NCBI RefSeq assembly: GCF_003011965.1
Contig: NZ_PXWG01000019.1
Coordinates: 1 to 64,000, forward strand
From: Streptosporangium nondiastaticum
GTDB lineage: Bacteria > Actinomycetota > Actinomycetes > Streptomycetales > Streptomycetaceae
DNA: 64,000 nucleotides
Direction: 5' to 3'
Every line of letters starts with the position of its first letter. Position 1 is the first letter of the stretch. A model generated the notes under the pieces. The model did no database searches. It saw only the letters and a list, made by a program, of their open reading frames with translations, and had not been told where the DNA came from. The position numbers and the translations under genes are program-made. Positions 7,596 to 15,894 of the stretch are shown here, in pieces.

Positions 7596-9299
7596 GTGAC
7601 CGCCGGACTCACCACCGCTCAGTTGACCGAGAAGCACCGCCCCACCCTGGATCAGGCGCTGGATGCCATCCGCACGCGTGCCTACTGGTCCCCGTTCCCC
7701 GAGCACCCGAAGGCGTACGGCGCGGAGGGCGCCGTGCCCGGCAGCCTCAGCGCCGCCGAGGGCCGGGCCGCCTTCGAGGCGCTCCGGGGCGGGCGCTTCG
7801 AGCTGGACCAGCCGGGCACCGACGGCTGGGCGGGCGCCGAGGTGTCGCCGTTCGGGATCGAGCTCGGCATCGAGTATCCCCACCCGGCCGTCGATGAGCT
7901 GCTGCCGGCGCTGCGCGCGGCGATGCCGCAGTGGCGCGAGGCGGGCCCGGAGGCGCGGGCCGCGGTCTGTCTGGAGATCCTCACCCGGATCAACGCCCGC
8001 TCGCACGAGTTCGCGCACGCCGTCATGCACACCAGCGGCCAGGCCTTCATGATGGCCTTCCAGGCCGGCGGCCCGCACGCCCAGGACCGTGGCCTGGAAG
8101 CCGTCGCCTACGCGTATGCGGAGCAGGTCCGCACGCCGGGCTCCGCCGACTGGTCCAAGCCGCAGGGCAAGCGGGATCCGCTGGAGCTGCGCAAGGAGTT
8201 CACGGCCGTGCCGCGGGGCGTCTCCCTGCTCATCGGCTGCAACACCTTCCCCACGTGGAACGGCTTCCCGGGCCTCTTCGCCTCCCTCGCCACGGGCAAC
8301 GCCGTCCTGGTCAAGCCGCACCCGCGCGCGGTGCTGCCGCTGGCCCTGACCGTGCGGATCGCGCGCGAGGTGCTGCGCGAGGCGGGCTTCTCGCCCGACC
8401 TGGTGGCCCTGGCCGCCGAGCGGGACGGCGAGGGCATCGCCAAGACCCTGGCCGTGCGCCCCGAGATCCGCATCATCGACTACACCGGCTCCACCGCCTT
8501 CGGCGACTGGCTGGAGGCCAACGCCCGCCAGGCGCAGGTCTTCACGGAGAAGGCCGGCGTCAACACGGTCGTCATCGACTCCACGGACGACTACAAGGGC
8601 CTCCTCGGCAACCTGGCCTTCTCGCTGTCCCTCTACAGCGGCCAGATGTGCACCACCCCGCAGAACTTCCTGATCCCCCGCGGCGGCATCGCGACCGACG
8701 CCGGGCCCAAGTCCTACGACGAGGTGGTGGCGGACCTGGCCGCCGCGGTCCAGGGCCTGCTGAGCGACGACGCCCGGGCGAACGGCCTGCTCGGCGCCAT
8801 CGTCAACGACCAGGTCAAGGAGCGGATCGACGCCGCGGGCCGGCTCGGCGAGGTCGCCCTCGCCTCCCGCGCGGTGGAGAACCCCGACTTCCCCGGCGCC
8901 ACCGTCCGCACCCCGGTCATCGTGAAGCTGGACGGCGCCAAGCCCGATGCCGAGGCGGCCTACTTCTCGGAGTGCTTCGGGCCGGTGTCCTTCGCCGTCG
9001 CCGTCGACTCCGCGGCGGACGCCGTGGAGCTGCTGCGCCGCACGGTGCGCGAGAAGGGCGCGATGACCGTCGGGGCGTACACCACGTCGCCCGAGGTCGA
9101 GCGGCTGGTGGAGGAGGCCTGCCTGGAGGAGTGCGCCCAGCTCTCCCTCAACCTGACCGGCGGGGTCTTCGTGAACCAGACGGCCGCGTTCTCCGACTTC
9201 CACGGCTCCGGCGGCAACCCCGCCGCGAACGCGGCCCTGTGCGACGGCGCGTTCGTCGCGAACCGCTTCCGCACGGTCGAGGTGCGCCGCCCGGCCTAG
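7596..9299 (+). CDS. paaN: PaaN, phenylacetate-pathway aldehyde dehydrogenase (stand-alone)
   Basis: 567 residues. The protein has an aldehyde dehydrogenase fold with GCNTFPTWNGFPGLF, LATGNAVLVKPHPRAVLPL, the probable Glu region FTEKAGVNTVVIDS and the catalytic Cys in YSGQMCTTPQNFLIP. It corresponds to the actinobacterial PaaN type, which lacks the C-terminal hotdog/hydratase domain of the fused PaaZ. It is therefore expected to oxidise the semialdehyde produced after ring opening, while the ring-opening hydrolase must come from another gene outside the window. GTG 7596 is preceded by AAGGAG at about 10 nt. The gene is divergent from paaH and shares its PaaR operator. Its end is 12 bp from the convergent RNA methyltransferase gene. 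Confidence 0.88.
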   Translation: MTAGLTTAQLTEKHRPTLDQALDAIRTRAYWSPFPEHPKAYGAEGAVPGSLSAAEGRAAFEALRGGRFELDQPGTDGWAGAEVSPFGIELGIEYPHPAVDELLPALRAAMPQWREAGPEARAAVCLEILTRINARSHEFAHAVMHTSGQAFMMAFQAGGPHAQDRGLEAVAYAYAEQVRTPGSADWSKPQGKRDPLELRKEFTAVPRGVSLLIGCNTFPTWNGFPGLFASLATGNAVLVKPHPRAVLPLALTVRIAREVLREAGFSPDLVALAAERDGEGIAKTLAVRPEIRIIDYTGSTAFGDWLEANARQAQVFTEKAGVNTVVIDSTDDYKGLLGNLAFSLSLYSGQMCTTPQNFLIPRGGIATDAGPKSYDEVVADLAAAVQGLLSDDARANGLLGAIVNDQVKERIDAAGRLGEVALASRAVENPDFPGATVRTPVIVKLDGAKPDAEAAYFSECFGPVSFAVAVDSAADAVELLRRTVREKGAMTVGAYTTSPEVERLVEEACLEECAQLSLNLTGGVFVNQTAAFSDFHGSGGNPAANAALCDGAFVANRFRTVEVRRPA

Positions 9300-9311
9300 T
9301 CCCGGTCCGGT

Positions 9312-10076
9312 CTAGTCCCGGCCCGGGCCCGGGCCGCCCCAGTGGAACAGCGCCATGGCGACGCTCGTGGCGAGGTTGTAGCTGGAGACCTGGGGGCGCA
9401 TGGGGAGGGCGACCAGCCGGGTCGCCCTCTCGCGCAGCTCGGGCGAGATGCCGTGGCGCTCCGAGCCGAAGGCGATCAGCGCGTCGTCGGGCAGGGTGAG
9501 GGAGCGGATGTCGTCGCCCTCCGGGTCCAGGGCGTAGAGCGGCCCGGGCGGGAGCTCCGTCAGCGGCAGCCGCTCGACGGCGGTGGCGTAGTGCAGGCCC
9601 GCCCCGGCCCGTACGGCGTTGGGGTGCCAGGGGTCCATGTCCCCGGTGGTGACGACGCCCGTGGCGCCGAAGCCGGCGGCGAGCCGGATCACGGCGCCCA
9701 CGTTGCCGAGGTTGCGCGGGTTGTCGAGGACGACGACGGGGGCCTCGCGTGGCGCCCGCGAGAGTGCGTCGAGGTTGGCCCTGCGCTCCGGCCGCACGGC
9801 GAGGGCGGCCACGCCCGTGGGGTGGATCCTGGGCACCAGCTCGCGCAGGGCCTTGGCGGGGATCTCGATCAGGCGCTCGGCGAGCGTCCCGGTGAGGTCT
9901 TCGGCCAGGGCTTCGGCGAGCGCCAGCGCCGCCTCTTTGTCGCTGGTGACCGCCAGCGGCACGTCCGCGCCGAAGCGCAGCGCGTGCTTCAGGGCGTGGA
10001 AGCCGTCGAGCAGTACGGCGTCGGGGGCGCGCTCGCCCCACTGCCGGACTGCGGCAGCTGCTTCGTCCTCGGTCAT
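9312..10076 (-). CDS. SpoU/TrmH-family RNA 2'-O-ribose methyltransferase
   Basis: 254 residues. It shows the three motifs of the SPOUT class: motif 1 LDNPRNLGNVGAVIRLAA, motif 2 LIAFGSERHGISPEL, and motif 3 ALPMRPQVSSYNLATSVAM, which contribute the knotted S-adenosylmethionine site. It would methylate a ribose of tRNA or rRNA; the target is unknown. An N-terminal region (VLLDGFHALKHAL) resembles the RNA substrate-binding domain. It is the third cistron of an operon with a DUF5819 gene and an HTTM gene (4-bp gap from the HTTM stop). Start ATG 10076 has GAGGG just upstream. Confidence 0.88.
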   Translation of the reverse strand: MTEDEAAAAVRQWGERAPDAVLLDGFHALKHALRFGADVPLAVTSDKEAALALAEALAEDLTGTLAERLIEIPAKALRELVPRIHPTGVAALAVRPERRANLDALSRAPREAPVVVLDNPRNLGNVGAVIRLAAGFGATGVVTTGDMDPWHPNAVRAGAGLHYATAVERLPLTELPPGPLYALDPEGDDIRSLTLPDDALIAFGSERHGISPELRERATRLVALPMRPQVSSYNLATSVAMALFHWGGPGPGRD

Positions 10077-10080
10077 GCCC

Positions 10081-11304
10081 TCAGCCTACGAGAGTCCTGG
10101 TCACCGCCTCGTCGCCCTCGCGCTGCGCCGGGACCTGCTGTGGCCGGGCGGGGAGCAGCCGGTCGCGGGCGCGGCCGGCGGCGGCGCCCAGACGGCGCAG
10201 GAAGGGGGTGGGCAGGAAGACCGCGTCGGCGACGATCATCGCCAGGGAGAAGAACGGCAGCCCGAGCAGGAGGGCGATGCCGAGGTGCTCCAGCATCATC
10301 ACCCCGAGCAGGACGTTCTTCACGCGCCGGTTGAGCAGGGTGAAGGGGAAGGCCACCTGCACGGCCACGGTGCCGTAGCTGAGCAGCAGGACGAGCAGCC
10401 CGCTGCCGGCGAGGGCGTGGGAGAGCTCGGGCCAGGGCGAGAAGTAGTCGAGGTGCAGCGGGTAGTAGAGCGCGGTGCCGTCCTGCCAGCGGGAGCCCTG
10501 GATCTTGTACCAGCCGGCCGTGGCGTAGATCAGGCAGACCTCCGCCATGATCACCAGCAGGCCGGCGTTGTGCAGCAGGTTCGCCAGGACGTCGAGCACG
10601 GCGCGGGGCTCGCCCGGGCCGTACCGCTCCGCGAGCCACCACAGGCCCTGGACCAGCCAGAGGGCCCACAGGGCGCCGGCCCAGCCGACGCCGGGGAGCG
10701 GACCGTGGTCGGTCCACGACATCCGGGTGTCGCCGAGGAGCATCGCCGCGGCCAGGGCCAGGCCGCAGCAGGCCCACAGCACGACGCCCGTCAGGTCGAG
10801 GCCCGCGGGCCGCCCGGCCCGCTTCGCCGCCCGGCGGGCGTCGAGGGACCAGACGCGGCCGCAGCGCGTGAGGATCAGGTAGAGCGCCATCAGGTGGATG
10901 ACGTTGTCGCCGCCGTCGCCGAGGAAGACGCTGCGGTTCTGCAGCGACAGCACGCCGACCATGGAGAGCACGGTCATGGTCCGGGTGCGCCACCCGAGGG
11001 CGAGCAGGGCCGCGGTGACGACGGCGAAGGCGTAGACCGCCTCGAACCACAGGCCGCCGTCGGACCAGAGCAGGGCGGTGAAGGCGTGGTTGTCGGCCGT
11101 CAGCCGGCGGGCCATCTCCCAGCTCCACGGCCCGTCGGGGCCGTACATCTCGTGCCGGTTCGGCCACTCGCGCAGCAGGAAGACCAGCCACGTGAAGGAG
11201 AGGCCTATCCGGATCACGGCCGTCTGGTGGGCGCCGAGCGCGGTGCCGGTGACGCGGTCGATCCCGCGCGAGAGGCGGGCGCCGAGCGGAAGGGACGTGC
11301 TCAT
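10081..11304 (-). CDS. HTTM-domain multi-pass membrane protein
   Basis: 407 residues with about ten hydrophobic segments. The family features are the opening GAHQTAVIRIGLSFTWLVFL, the loop MYGPDGPWSW, RSVFLGDGGDNVIHLMALYL, and WYKIQGSRWQDGTALYYPLH. These match the HTTM family, which is related to the membrane domain of vitamin-K-dependent gamma-carboxylase; the activity in bacteria is mostly unknown. Start ATG 11304 overlaps the stop of the DUF5819 gene (ATGA), so the two are made together, probably as partners in the cytoplasmic membrane. The C-terminal tail after the last membrane segment is Arg-rich and cytosolic. Function cannot be named more precisely. Confidence 0.85.
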   Translation of the reverse strand: MSTSLPLGARLSRGIDRVTGTALGAHQTAVIRIGLSFTWLVFLLREWPNRHEMYGPDGPWSWEMARRLTADNHAFTALLWSDGGLWFEAVYAFAVVTAALLALGWRTRTMTVLSMVGVLSLQNRSVFLGDGGDNVIHLMALYLILTRCGRVWSLDARRAAKRAGRPAGLDLTGVVLWACCGLALAAAMLLGDTRMSWTDHGPLPGVGWAGALWALWLVQGLWWLAERYGPGEPRAVLDVLANLLHNAGLLVIMAEVCLIYATAGWYKIQGSRWQDGTALYYPLHLDYFSPWPELSHALAGSGLLVLLLSYGTVAVQVAFPFTLLNRRVKNVLLGVMMLEHLGIALLLGLPFFSLAMIVADAVFLPTPFLRRLGAAAGRARDRLLPARPQQVPAQREGDEAVTRTLVG

Positions 11305-11969
11305 CGGTTCTTCGCCTCCGTACGGTCGGCGGCGGTGACCGGCCACCAGCCCAGCACCCGGTAGGCGGGCTTGGGTTCGGTCTTCTCGTCGCTCCAGGAC
11401 GGCGGCGCGACCAGGGTGGTCACGGCGCGCACCTGGACGCGCTGGACGGTGCGGCCGCCCTGCCCGTCGCCGAGCCGGCCGACGACGATGCGCCGGACGT
11501 ACTGCTCGGAGAGGGCGCCGCGCAGCCCGTTGGGCTGTTCCTTGACGTCGTGGGAGTTGGTGTAGAAGTCCCAGGCGCGGCGCAGCTCGTTCTGCTGCGT
11601 GTGGCTGGGGAGGAGGTTGTGGCGGATCTCGGCGCCGTCCCGTGCGGTGAGGTCGGTCCAGCCCGTGACCGTGGTCCGGCCGTCGGGGCCGCGGAGCTCG
11701 GCGCGGGCCTGGACGGCGACGTTCTGCTGGAGCGGGTTGGGAGCGAAGAACTTCCAGTTCTGCTCGTACTCCGGATAGATGTAGTCGTCTATCGCCGCGG
11801 CGTTCTGCTTGGTGACCGTGTTCGACGGCGCCACGTGCAGGAACACCATTCCCAGGTGAACGGCCGCCGTCACCGCGATCACCGCCGCGCCCGCCGCGAC
11901 GACGAGGCGCGCGGGCAGGGACAGCCCCGCGAGACCGCCGGCCCGCTCGTGCCCGTCATCCGACTCCAT
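11301..11969 (-). CDS. DUF5819 membrane-anchored protein, partner of the HTTM protein
   Basis: 222 residues. One hydrophobic segment near the N terminus ([19 protein letters not shown]) is followed by an extracytoplasmic domain with [17 protein letters not shown], a phrase characteristic of DUF5819. The tail contains VLGWWPV. Members of this family are regularly encoded next to HTTM membrane proteins in actinomycetes, which fits the ATGA overlap here. Start ATG 11969 (MESDDGHE) was chosen over longer frames that enter the paaA promoter. It is the first gene of an operon transcribed divergently from paaA. No catalytic residues can be identified. Confidence 0.78.
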   Translation of the reverse strand: MESDDGHERAGGLAGLSLPARLVVAAGAAVIAVTAAVHLGMVFLHVAPSNTVTKQNAAAIDDYIYPEYEQNWKFFAPNPLQQNVAVQARAELRGPDGRTTVTGWTDLTARDGAEIRHNLLPSHTQQNELRRAWDFYTNSHDVKEQPNGLRGALSEQYVRRIVVGRLGDGQGGRTVQRVQVRAVTTLVAPPSWSDEKTEPKPAYRVLGWWPVTAADRTEAKNR

Positions 11970-12049
11970 ACCCGCCCCGTTCCTGCGTCCGCCGTCTGCT
12001 GTGCACCCGAACGGTACCGAGGTCGCCTCGCGGGGCACAGCGCCCGGGG

Positions 12050-12058
12050 TTATCCACA
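12050..12058 (+). promoter_or_regulatory. DnaA-box-like site upstream of paaA
   Basis: TTATCCACA is a perfect DnaA box, part of TTATCCACAGGCTTG. It ends 3 bp before a candidate paaA -35 (TTGACA, 12062-12067). Third member of the shared promoter block also seen at bkdA and paaH/paaN. Confidence 0.5.
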
Positions 12059-12061
12059 GGC

Positions 12062-12090
12062 TTGACACCCCCCGGCGGCCGCCCCACCAT
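12062..12090 (+). promoter_or_regulatory. Candidate paaA promoter
   Basis: TTGACA (12062-12067) and CACCAT (12085-12090) are separated by 17 bp, a reasonable housekeeping sigma factor promoter. The PaaR box begins 3 bp after the -10, at the expected transcription start, which would give repression. Confidence 0.45.
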
Positions 12091-12093
12091 TGA

Positions 12094-12107
12094 ACCGAAC
12101 GATCGGT
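12094..12107. promoter_or_regulatory. PaaR operator upstream of paaA
   Basis: ACCGAACGATCGGT is a perfect ACCGNNCGNNCGGT inverted repeat, 47 bp upstream of the paaA start codon and directly after the candidate -10. Confidence 0.72.
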
Positions 12108-12154
12108 CGGTCGGGCCGTTCGCGCAGCGGGCGGGAGAGGCAGGGGGCAATGCC

Positions 12155-13116
<962 letters not shown>

Positions 13117-13120
<4 letters not shown>

Positions 13121-13404
13121 CGAACGCTGACTGGCCGCTGTGGGAGGTCTTCGTGCGCAGCAGGCGCGGGCTCGCCCACACCCATGCGGGCAGCCTCCAC
13201 GCCCCGGACGCGGAGATGGCCCTGCGCAATGCGCGCGACCTCTACACCCGCCGTTCCGAGGGCGTCTCGATCTGGGTCGTGCCCTCCGCCGAGGTCACCG
13301 CCTCCTCGCCCGACGAGAAGGACCCGTTCTTCGAGCCCGCCGCCGACAAGCCCTACCGCCACCCGACCTTCTACGAGATCCCGGAAGGGGTGAAGCACCT
13401 GTGA
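13117..13404 (+). CDS. paaB: PaaB, small subunit of phenylacetyl-CoA epoxidase
   Basis: 95 residues. The family signature [20 protein letters not shown] at the N terminus and [20 protein letters not shown] in the middle identify PaaB, a structural subunit that bridges the PaaA-PaaC heterodimers in the complex. ATG 13117 overlaps the paaA stop (ATGA). Its own TGA lies inside the GTGA that starts paaC. Length agrees with the family. Confidence 0.94.
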
Positions 13405-13436
13405 CCGGAGCACCAGTGACCGGAGCACCTGTGACC
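13401..13436 (+). repeat. 15-bp tandem repeat carrying successive paaC start codons
   Basis: GTGACCGGAGCACC followed by A (13401-13415) or T (13416-13430) is repeated, and GTGACC begins a third unit at 13431. Each unit supplies an in-frame GTG. Confidence 0.85.
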
Positions 13437-14156
13437 CTCGGGGAGACCCCACTGGCCACGGCCGCCCTGGCCCTCGGCGACGACGCCCTGGTGCTCTCCC
13501 ACCGGCTGGGGGAGTGGGCCGGGCACGCACCCGTGCTGGAGGAGGAGGTCGCCCTCGCCAACATCGCCCTCGACCTGCTCGGCCAGGCCCGCTCCCTGCT
13601 CTCCCTCGTCGGCGACGAGGACGAGCTGGCCTATCTGCGGGAGGAGCGCTCCTTCCGCAACGCCCAGCTCGTCGAGCAGCCCAACGGCGACTTCGCCCGC
13701 ACGATCGCCCGCCAGCTCTACTTCTCCGTCCACCAGCACCTGCTGTACGGGCAGCTGGCCGCGGGCGACGGCCCCTTCGCGCCCCTGGCGGGCAAGGCCG
13801 TCAAGGAGGTCGCCTACCACCGCGACCACGCCGAGCACTGGACGCTGCGGCTCGGCGACGGCACGGAGGAGAGCCACGCCCGGATGCAGCGCGCCCTGGA
13901 CGACCTCTGGCGGTACACGGGCGAGCTCTTCGAGCCCGTCGAGGGTCTGTCCGTCGACCGGACGGCCCTGCGCGAGGGCTGGCTGGCCGCGGTGACCGAG
14001 GTCGTCGAGCGCGCCACGCTGAAGCTGCCGGACGGCCCGCAGACCGGCGCGTGGACGGCCGGCGCGGGCCGGCAGGGCATCCACACCGAGCCGTTCGGGC
14101 GCATGCTCGCCGAGATGCAGCACCTGCACCGCAGCCACCCGGGGGCGTCATGGTGA
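13401..14156 (+). CDS. paaC: PaaC, structural subunit of phenylacetyl-CoA epoxidase
   Basis: 251 residues if the first GTG (13401) is used. PaaC is the ferritin-like partner of PaaA that lacks the active diiron site and holds the complex together. Family hallmarks: LALGDDALVLSHRLGEWAG, EEEVALANIALDLLGQAR, NGDFARTIARQLYFS and EVAYHRDHAEHWTLRLGDGT. The beginning is odd: the first two GTG codons each open a 15-bp repeat (GTGACCGGAGCACC plus A or T) and a third GTG follows at 13431, so there are three possible in-frame starts and the extra residues (VTGAP) look repeat-made. The most upstream GTG overlaps the paaB stop. Confidence 0.92.
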   Translation: MTGAPVTGAPVTLGETPLATAALALGDDALVLSHRLGEWAGHAPVLEEEVALANIALDLLGQARSLLSLVGDEDELAYLREERSFRNAQLVEQPNGDFARTIARQLYFSVHQHLLYGQLAAGDGPFAPLAGKAVKEVAYHRDHAEHWTLRLGDGTEESHARMQRALDDLWRYTGELFEPVEGLSVDRTALREGWLAAVTEVVERATLKLPDGPQTGAWTAGAGRQGIHTEPFGRMLAEMQHLHRSHPGASW

Positions 14157-14707
14157 CCACCTCAGCCCCTCGTGAAACCACCAGCCGCGAATCCGCCGGC
14201 CACGAATCGGCCCCCCGCGGGGCCACCCGCCTGGAAGAGGAGCTCCGGGCGCTGGCCGGGGCCGTCCCCGACCCCGAGCTGCCCGTGCTCACCCTGGCCG
14301 AGCTGGGCGTGCTGCGCGGCCTGCACGTCACCGGCCCCGGCCGGGTCGAGGTCGAGCTGACCCCCACGTACACCGGCTGCCCCGCGGTCGAGGCGATGTC
14401 CGCGGACATCGAGCGCGTCCTGCACGAGCACGGGCAGGCCGAGGTGTCCGTCCGCACGGTGCTCTCCCCCGCCTGGTCCACCGACGACATCACGGCCGAA
14501 GGCCGCCGCAAGCTGCAGGAGTTCGGCATAGCGCCGCCGCGCCCCACGGGCCCGGCCGGGCCGGTCATGGTAGGCCTGGCCATCCGCTGCCCCCACTGCG
14601 GATCCACGGAGACGACGCTGATCAGTCGCTTCTCCTCCACCGCTTGCAAGGCCCTGCGCCGCTGCGAGGCCTGCCGCGAACCCTTCGACCACTTCAAGGA
14701 GTTGTAG
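14150..14707 (+). CDS. paaD: PaaD, SUF59/MIP18-type accessory protein of the epoxidase
   Basis: 185 residues. The N-terminal domain has the SUF59 pattern VPDPELPVLTLAELGVLRG and the conserved Cys in TPTYTGCPAVEAM. The C terminus is a zinc-ribbon-like module with CPHCGS, then CEAC (CRHC-type pairs). PaaD is thought to help insert iron-sulfur clusters or otherwise mature the epoxidase. ATG 14150 overlaps the paaC stop; GTG 14153 is an alternative. The N-terminal 30 residues are Ser/Thr/Arg-rich and not conserved in type. It abuts paaE with no gap. Confidence 0.92.
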   Translation: MVTTSAPRETTSRESAGHESAPRGATRLEEELRALAGAVPDPELPVLTLAELGVLRGLHVTGPGRVEVELTPTYTGCPAVEAMSADIERVLHEHGQAEVSVRTVLSPAWSTDDITAEGRRKLQEFGIAPPRPTGPAGPVMVGLAIRCPHCGSTETTLISRFSSTACKALRRCEACREPFDHFKEL

Positions 14708-15799
14708 ATGGCCGCGGCCCGCCACGGCGCCTTCCACCCCCTGCGGGTGGCGGCGGTCGACCCCCTCACCGACGACTCGGTCGCCGTGACCTTCGCCGTG
14801 CCGCCCGAGCTGCGCGAGACCTACCGCTGGGCACCGGGCCAGCACATCGCCGTCCGCCGCACCGCCCGGGACGGCACCGAGATCCGCCGCACGTACTCGG
14901 TGTGCATCCCCGCGCCCGCCCCGGAGGCGCCCGGCCCCGCCGAGCTGAGGGTGGGGGTCCGGCTGGTGGACGGCGGCGAGTTCTCGACGTACGCCCTCAA
15001 GGAGCTGGCCGCCGGAGACACGGTGGAGGTGATGGCGCCGGCCGGGCGGTTCGTCCTGGAGCCGCGGGCCGGGCACTTCGCCGCGATCGTCGGCGGCAGC
15101 GGCATCACGCCCGTGCTGTCCATCGCCTCGACGCTGCTGGCGCGGGAGCCCGGCGCCCGGTTCTGCCTCATACGCAGCGACCGGACCACGGCCTCCACGA
15201 TGTTCCTGGAGGAGGTCGCGGACCTCAAGGACCGCTTCCCCGACCGCTTCCAGCTGGTGCAGACCCTCTCCCGCGAGGAGCAGCAGGCCGGGCTGCCGTC
15301 CGGGCGGCTGGACGAGGAGCGGCTGACCCGGCTGCTGCCCGCCCTGGTGCCGGTGGAGGAGATACGCGGCTGGTTCCTGTGCGGGCCCTTCGGGCTGGTG
15401 CGGGGGGCGGAGCGGGCGCTGCGCGCCCTGGGAATCGGGCGGGACCGCATCCACCAGGAGATCTTCCACGTGGAGGGCTCCGGTGCGGAGGCCCGCCGGC
15501 CGGCCCCCGCCGGCGCGCCCGCGCGCAGCACGGTGACGGCGAAGCTCGACGGGCGCGGCGGCAGCTGGCCGGTGCGGGAGGGGGAGACGCTGCTGGAGGC
15601 GGTCCTGCGGAACCGGCCCGATGCGCCCTACGCCTGCAAGGGCGGGGTGTGCGGGACATGCCGGGCGTTCCTGGTGAAGGGCGAGGTGCGCATGGACCGG
15701 AACTTCGCCCTGGAGCCGGAGGAGATCGAGAGCGGCCATGTGCTGGCGTGCCAGTCACACCCGGTGACGGCGGAGGTGGAGCTCGACTTCGATCGCTGA
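14708..15799 (+). CDS. paaE: PaaE, NADPH-dependent reductase of phenylacetyl-CoA epoxidase
   Basis: 363 residues. Domains in order: FAD-binding beta barrel with RRTYSVCIPAP, nucleotide-binding domain with IVGGSGITPVLSIAS and FLCGPFGLV, and a C-terminal plant-type ferredoxin domain with the 2Fe-2S cysteines in YACKGGVCGTCRAFL and LACQSHP. It passes electrons from NADPH to the PaaA diiron site. ATG 14708 follows the paaD TAG directly. It ends the paaABCDE operon; the next gene has its own operator-like palindrome. Confidence 0.95.
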   Translation: MAAARHGAFHPLRVAAVDPLTDDSVAVTFAVPPELRETYRWAPGQHIAVRRTARDGTEIRRTYSVCIPAPAPEAPGPAELRVGVRLVDGGEFSTYALKELAAGDTVEVMAPAGRFVLEPRAGHFAAIVGGSGITPVLSIASTLLAREPGARFCLIRSDRTTASTMFLEEVADLKDRFPDRFQLVQTLSREEQQAGLPSGRLDEERLTRLLPALVPVEEIRGWFLCGPFGLVRGAERALRALGIGRDRIHQEIFHVEGSGAEARRPAPAGAPARSTVTAKLDGRGGSWPVREGETLLEAVLRNRPDAPYACKGGVCGTCRAFLVKGEVRMDRNFALEPEEIESGHVLACQSHPVTAEVELDFDR

Positions 15800-15830
15800 G
15801 CATTCCCAAATGCCCTCGCCCCGCCTACAT

Positions 15831-15843
15831 TGACGGTCCGTCA
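15831..15843. promoter_or_regulatory. TetR-type palindrome before the acyl-CoA dehydrogenase gene
   Basis: TGACGGTCCGTCA is a perfect 13-bp palindrome with a single central base, 52 bp upstream of the GTG of the acyl-CoA dehydrogenase gene. It has the look of a TetR-family operator but is different from the PaaR boxes, so a regulator outside the window is likely. Confidence 0.55.
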
Positions 15844-15894
15844 GATACTGGGCGGAGCCGGCGGACGGGCAGCGGGTACGGGAAGGCGGCGGCA

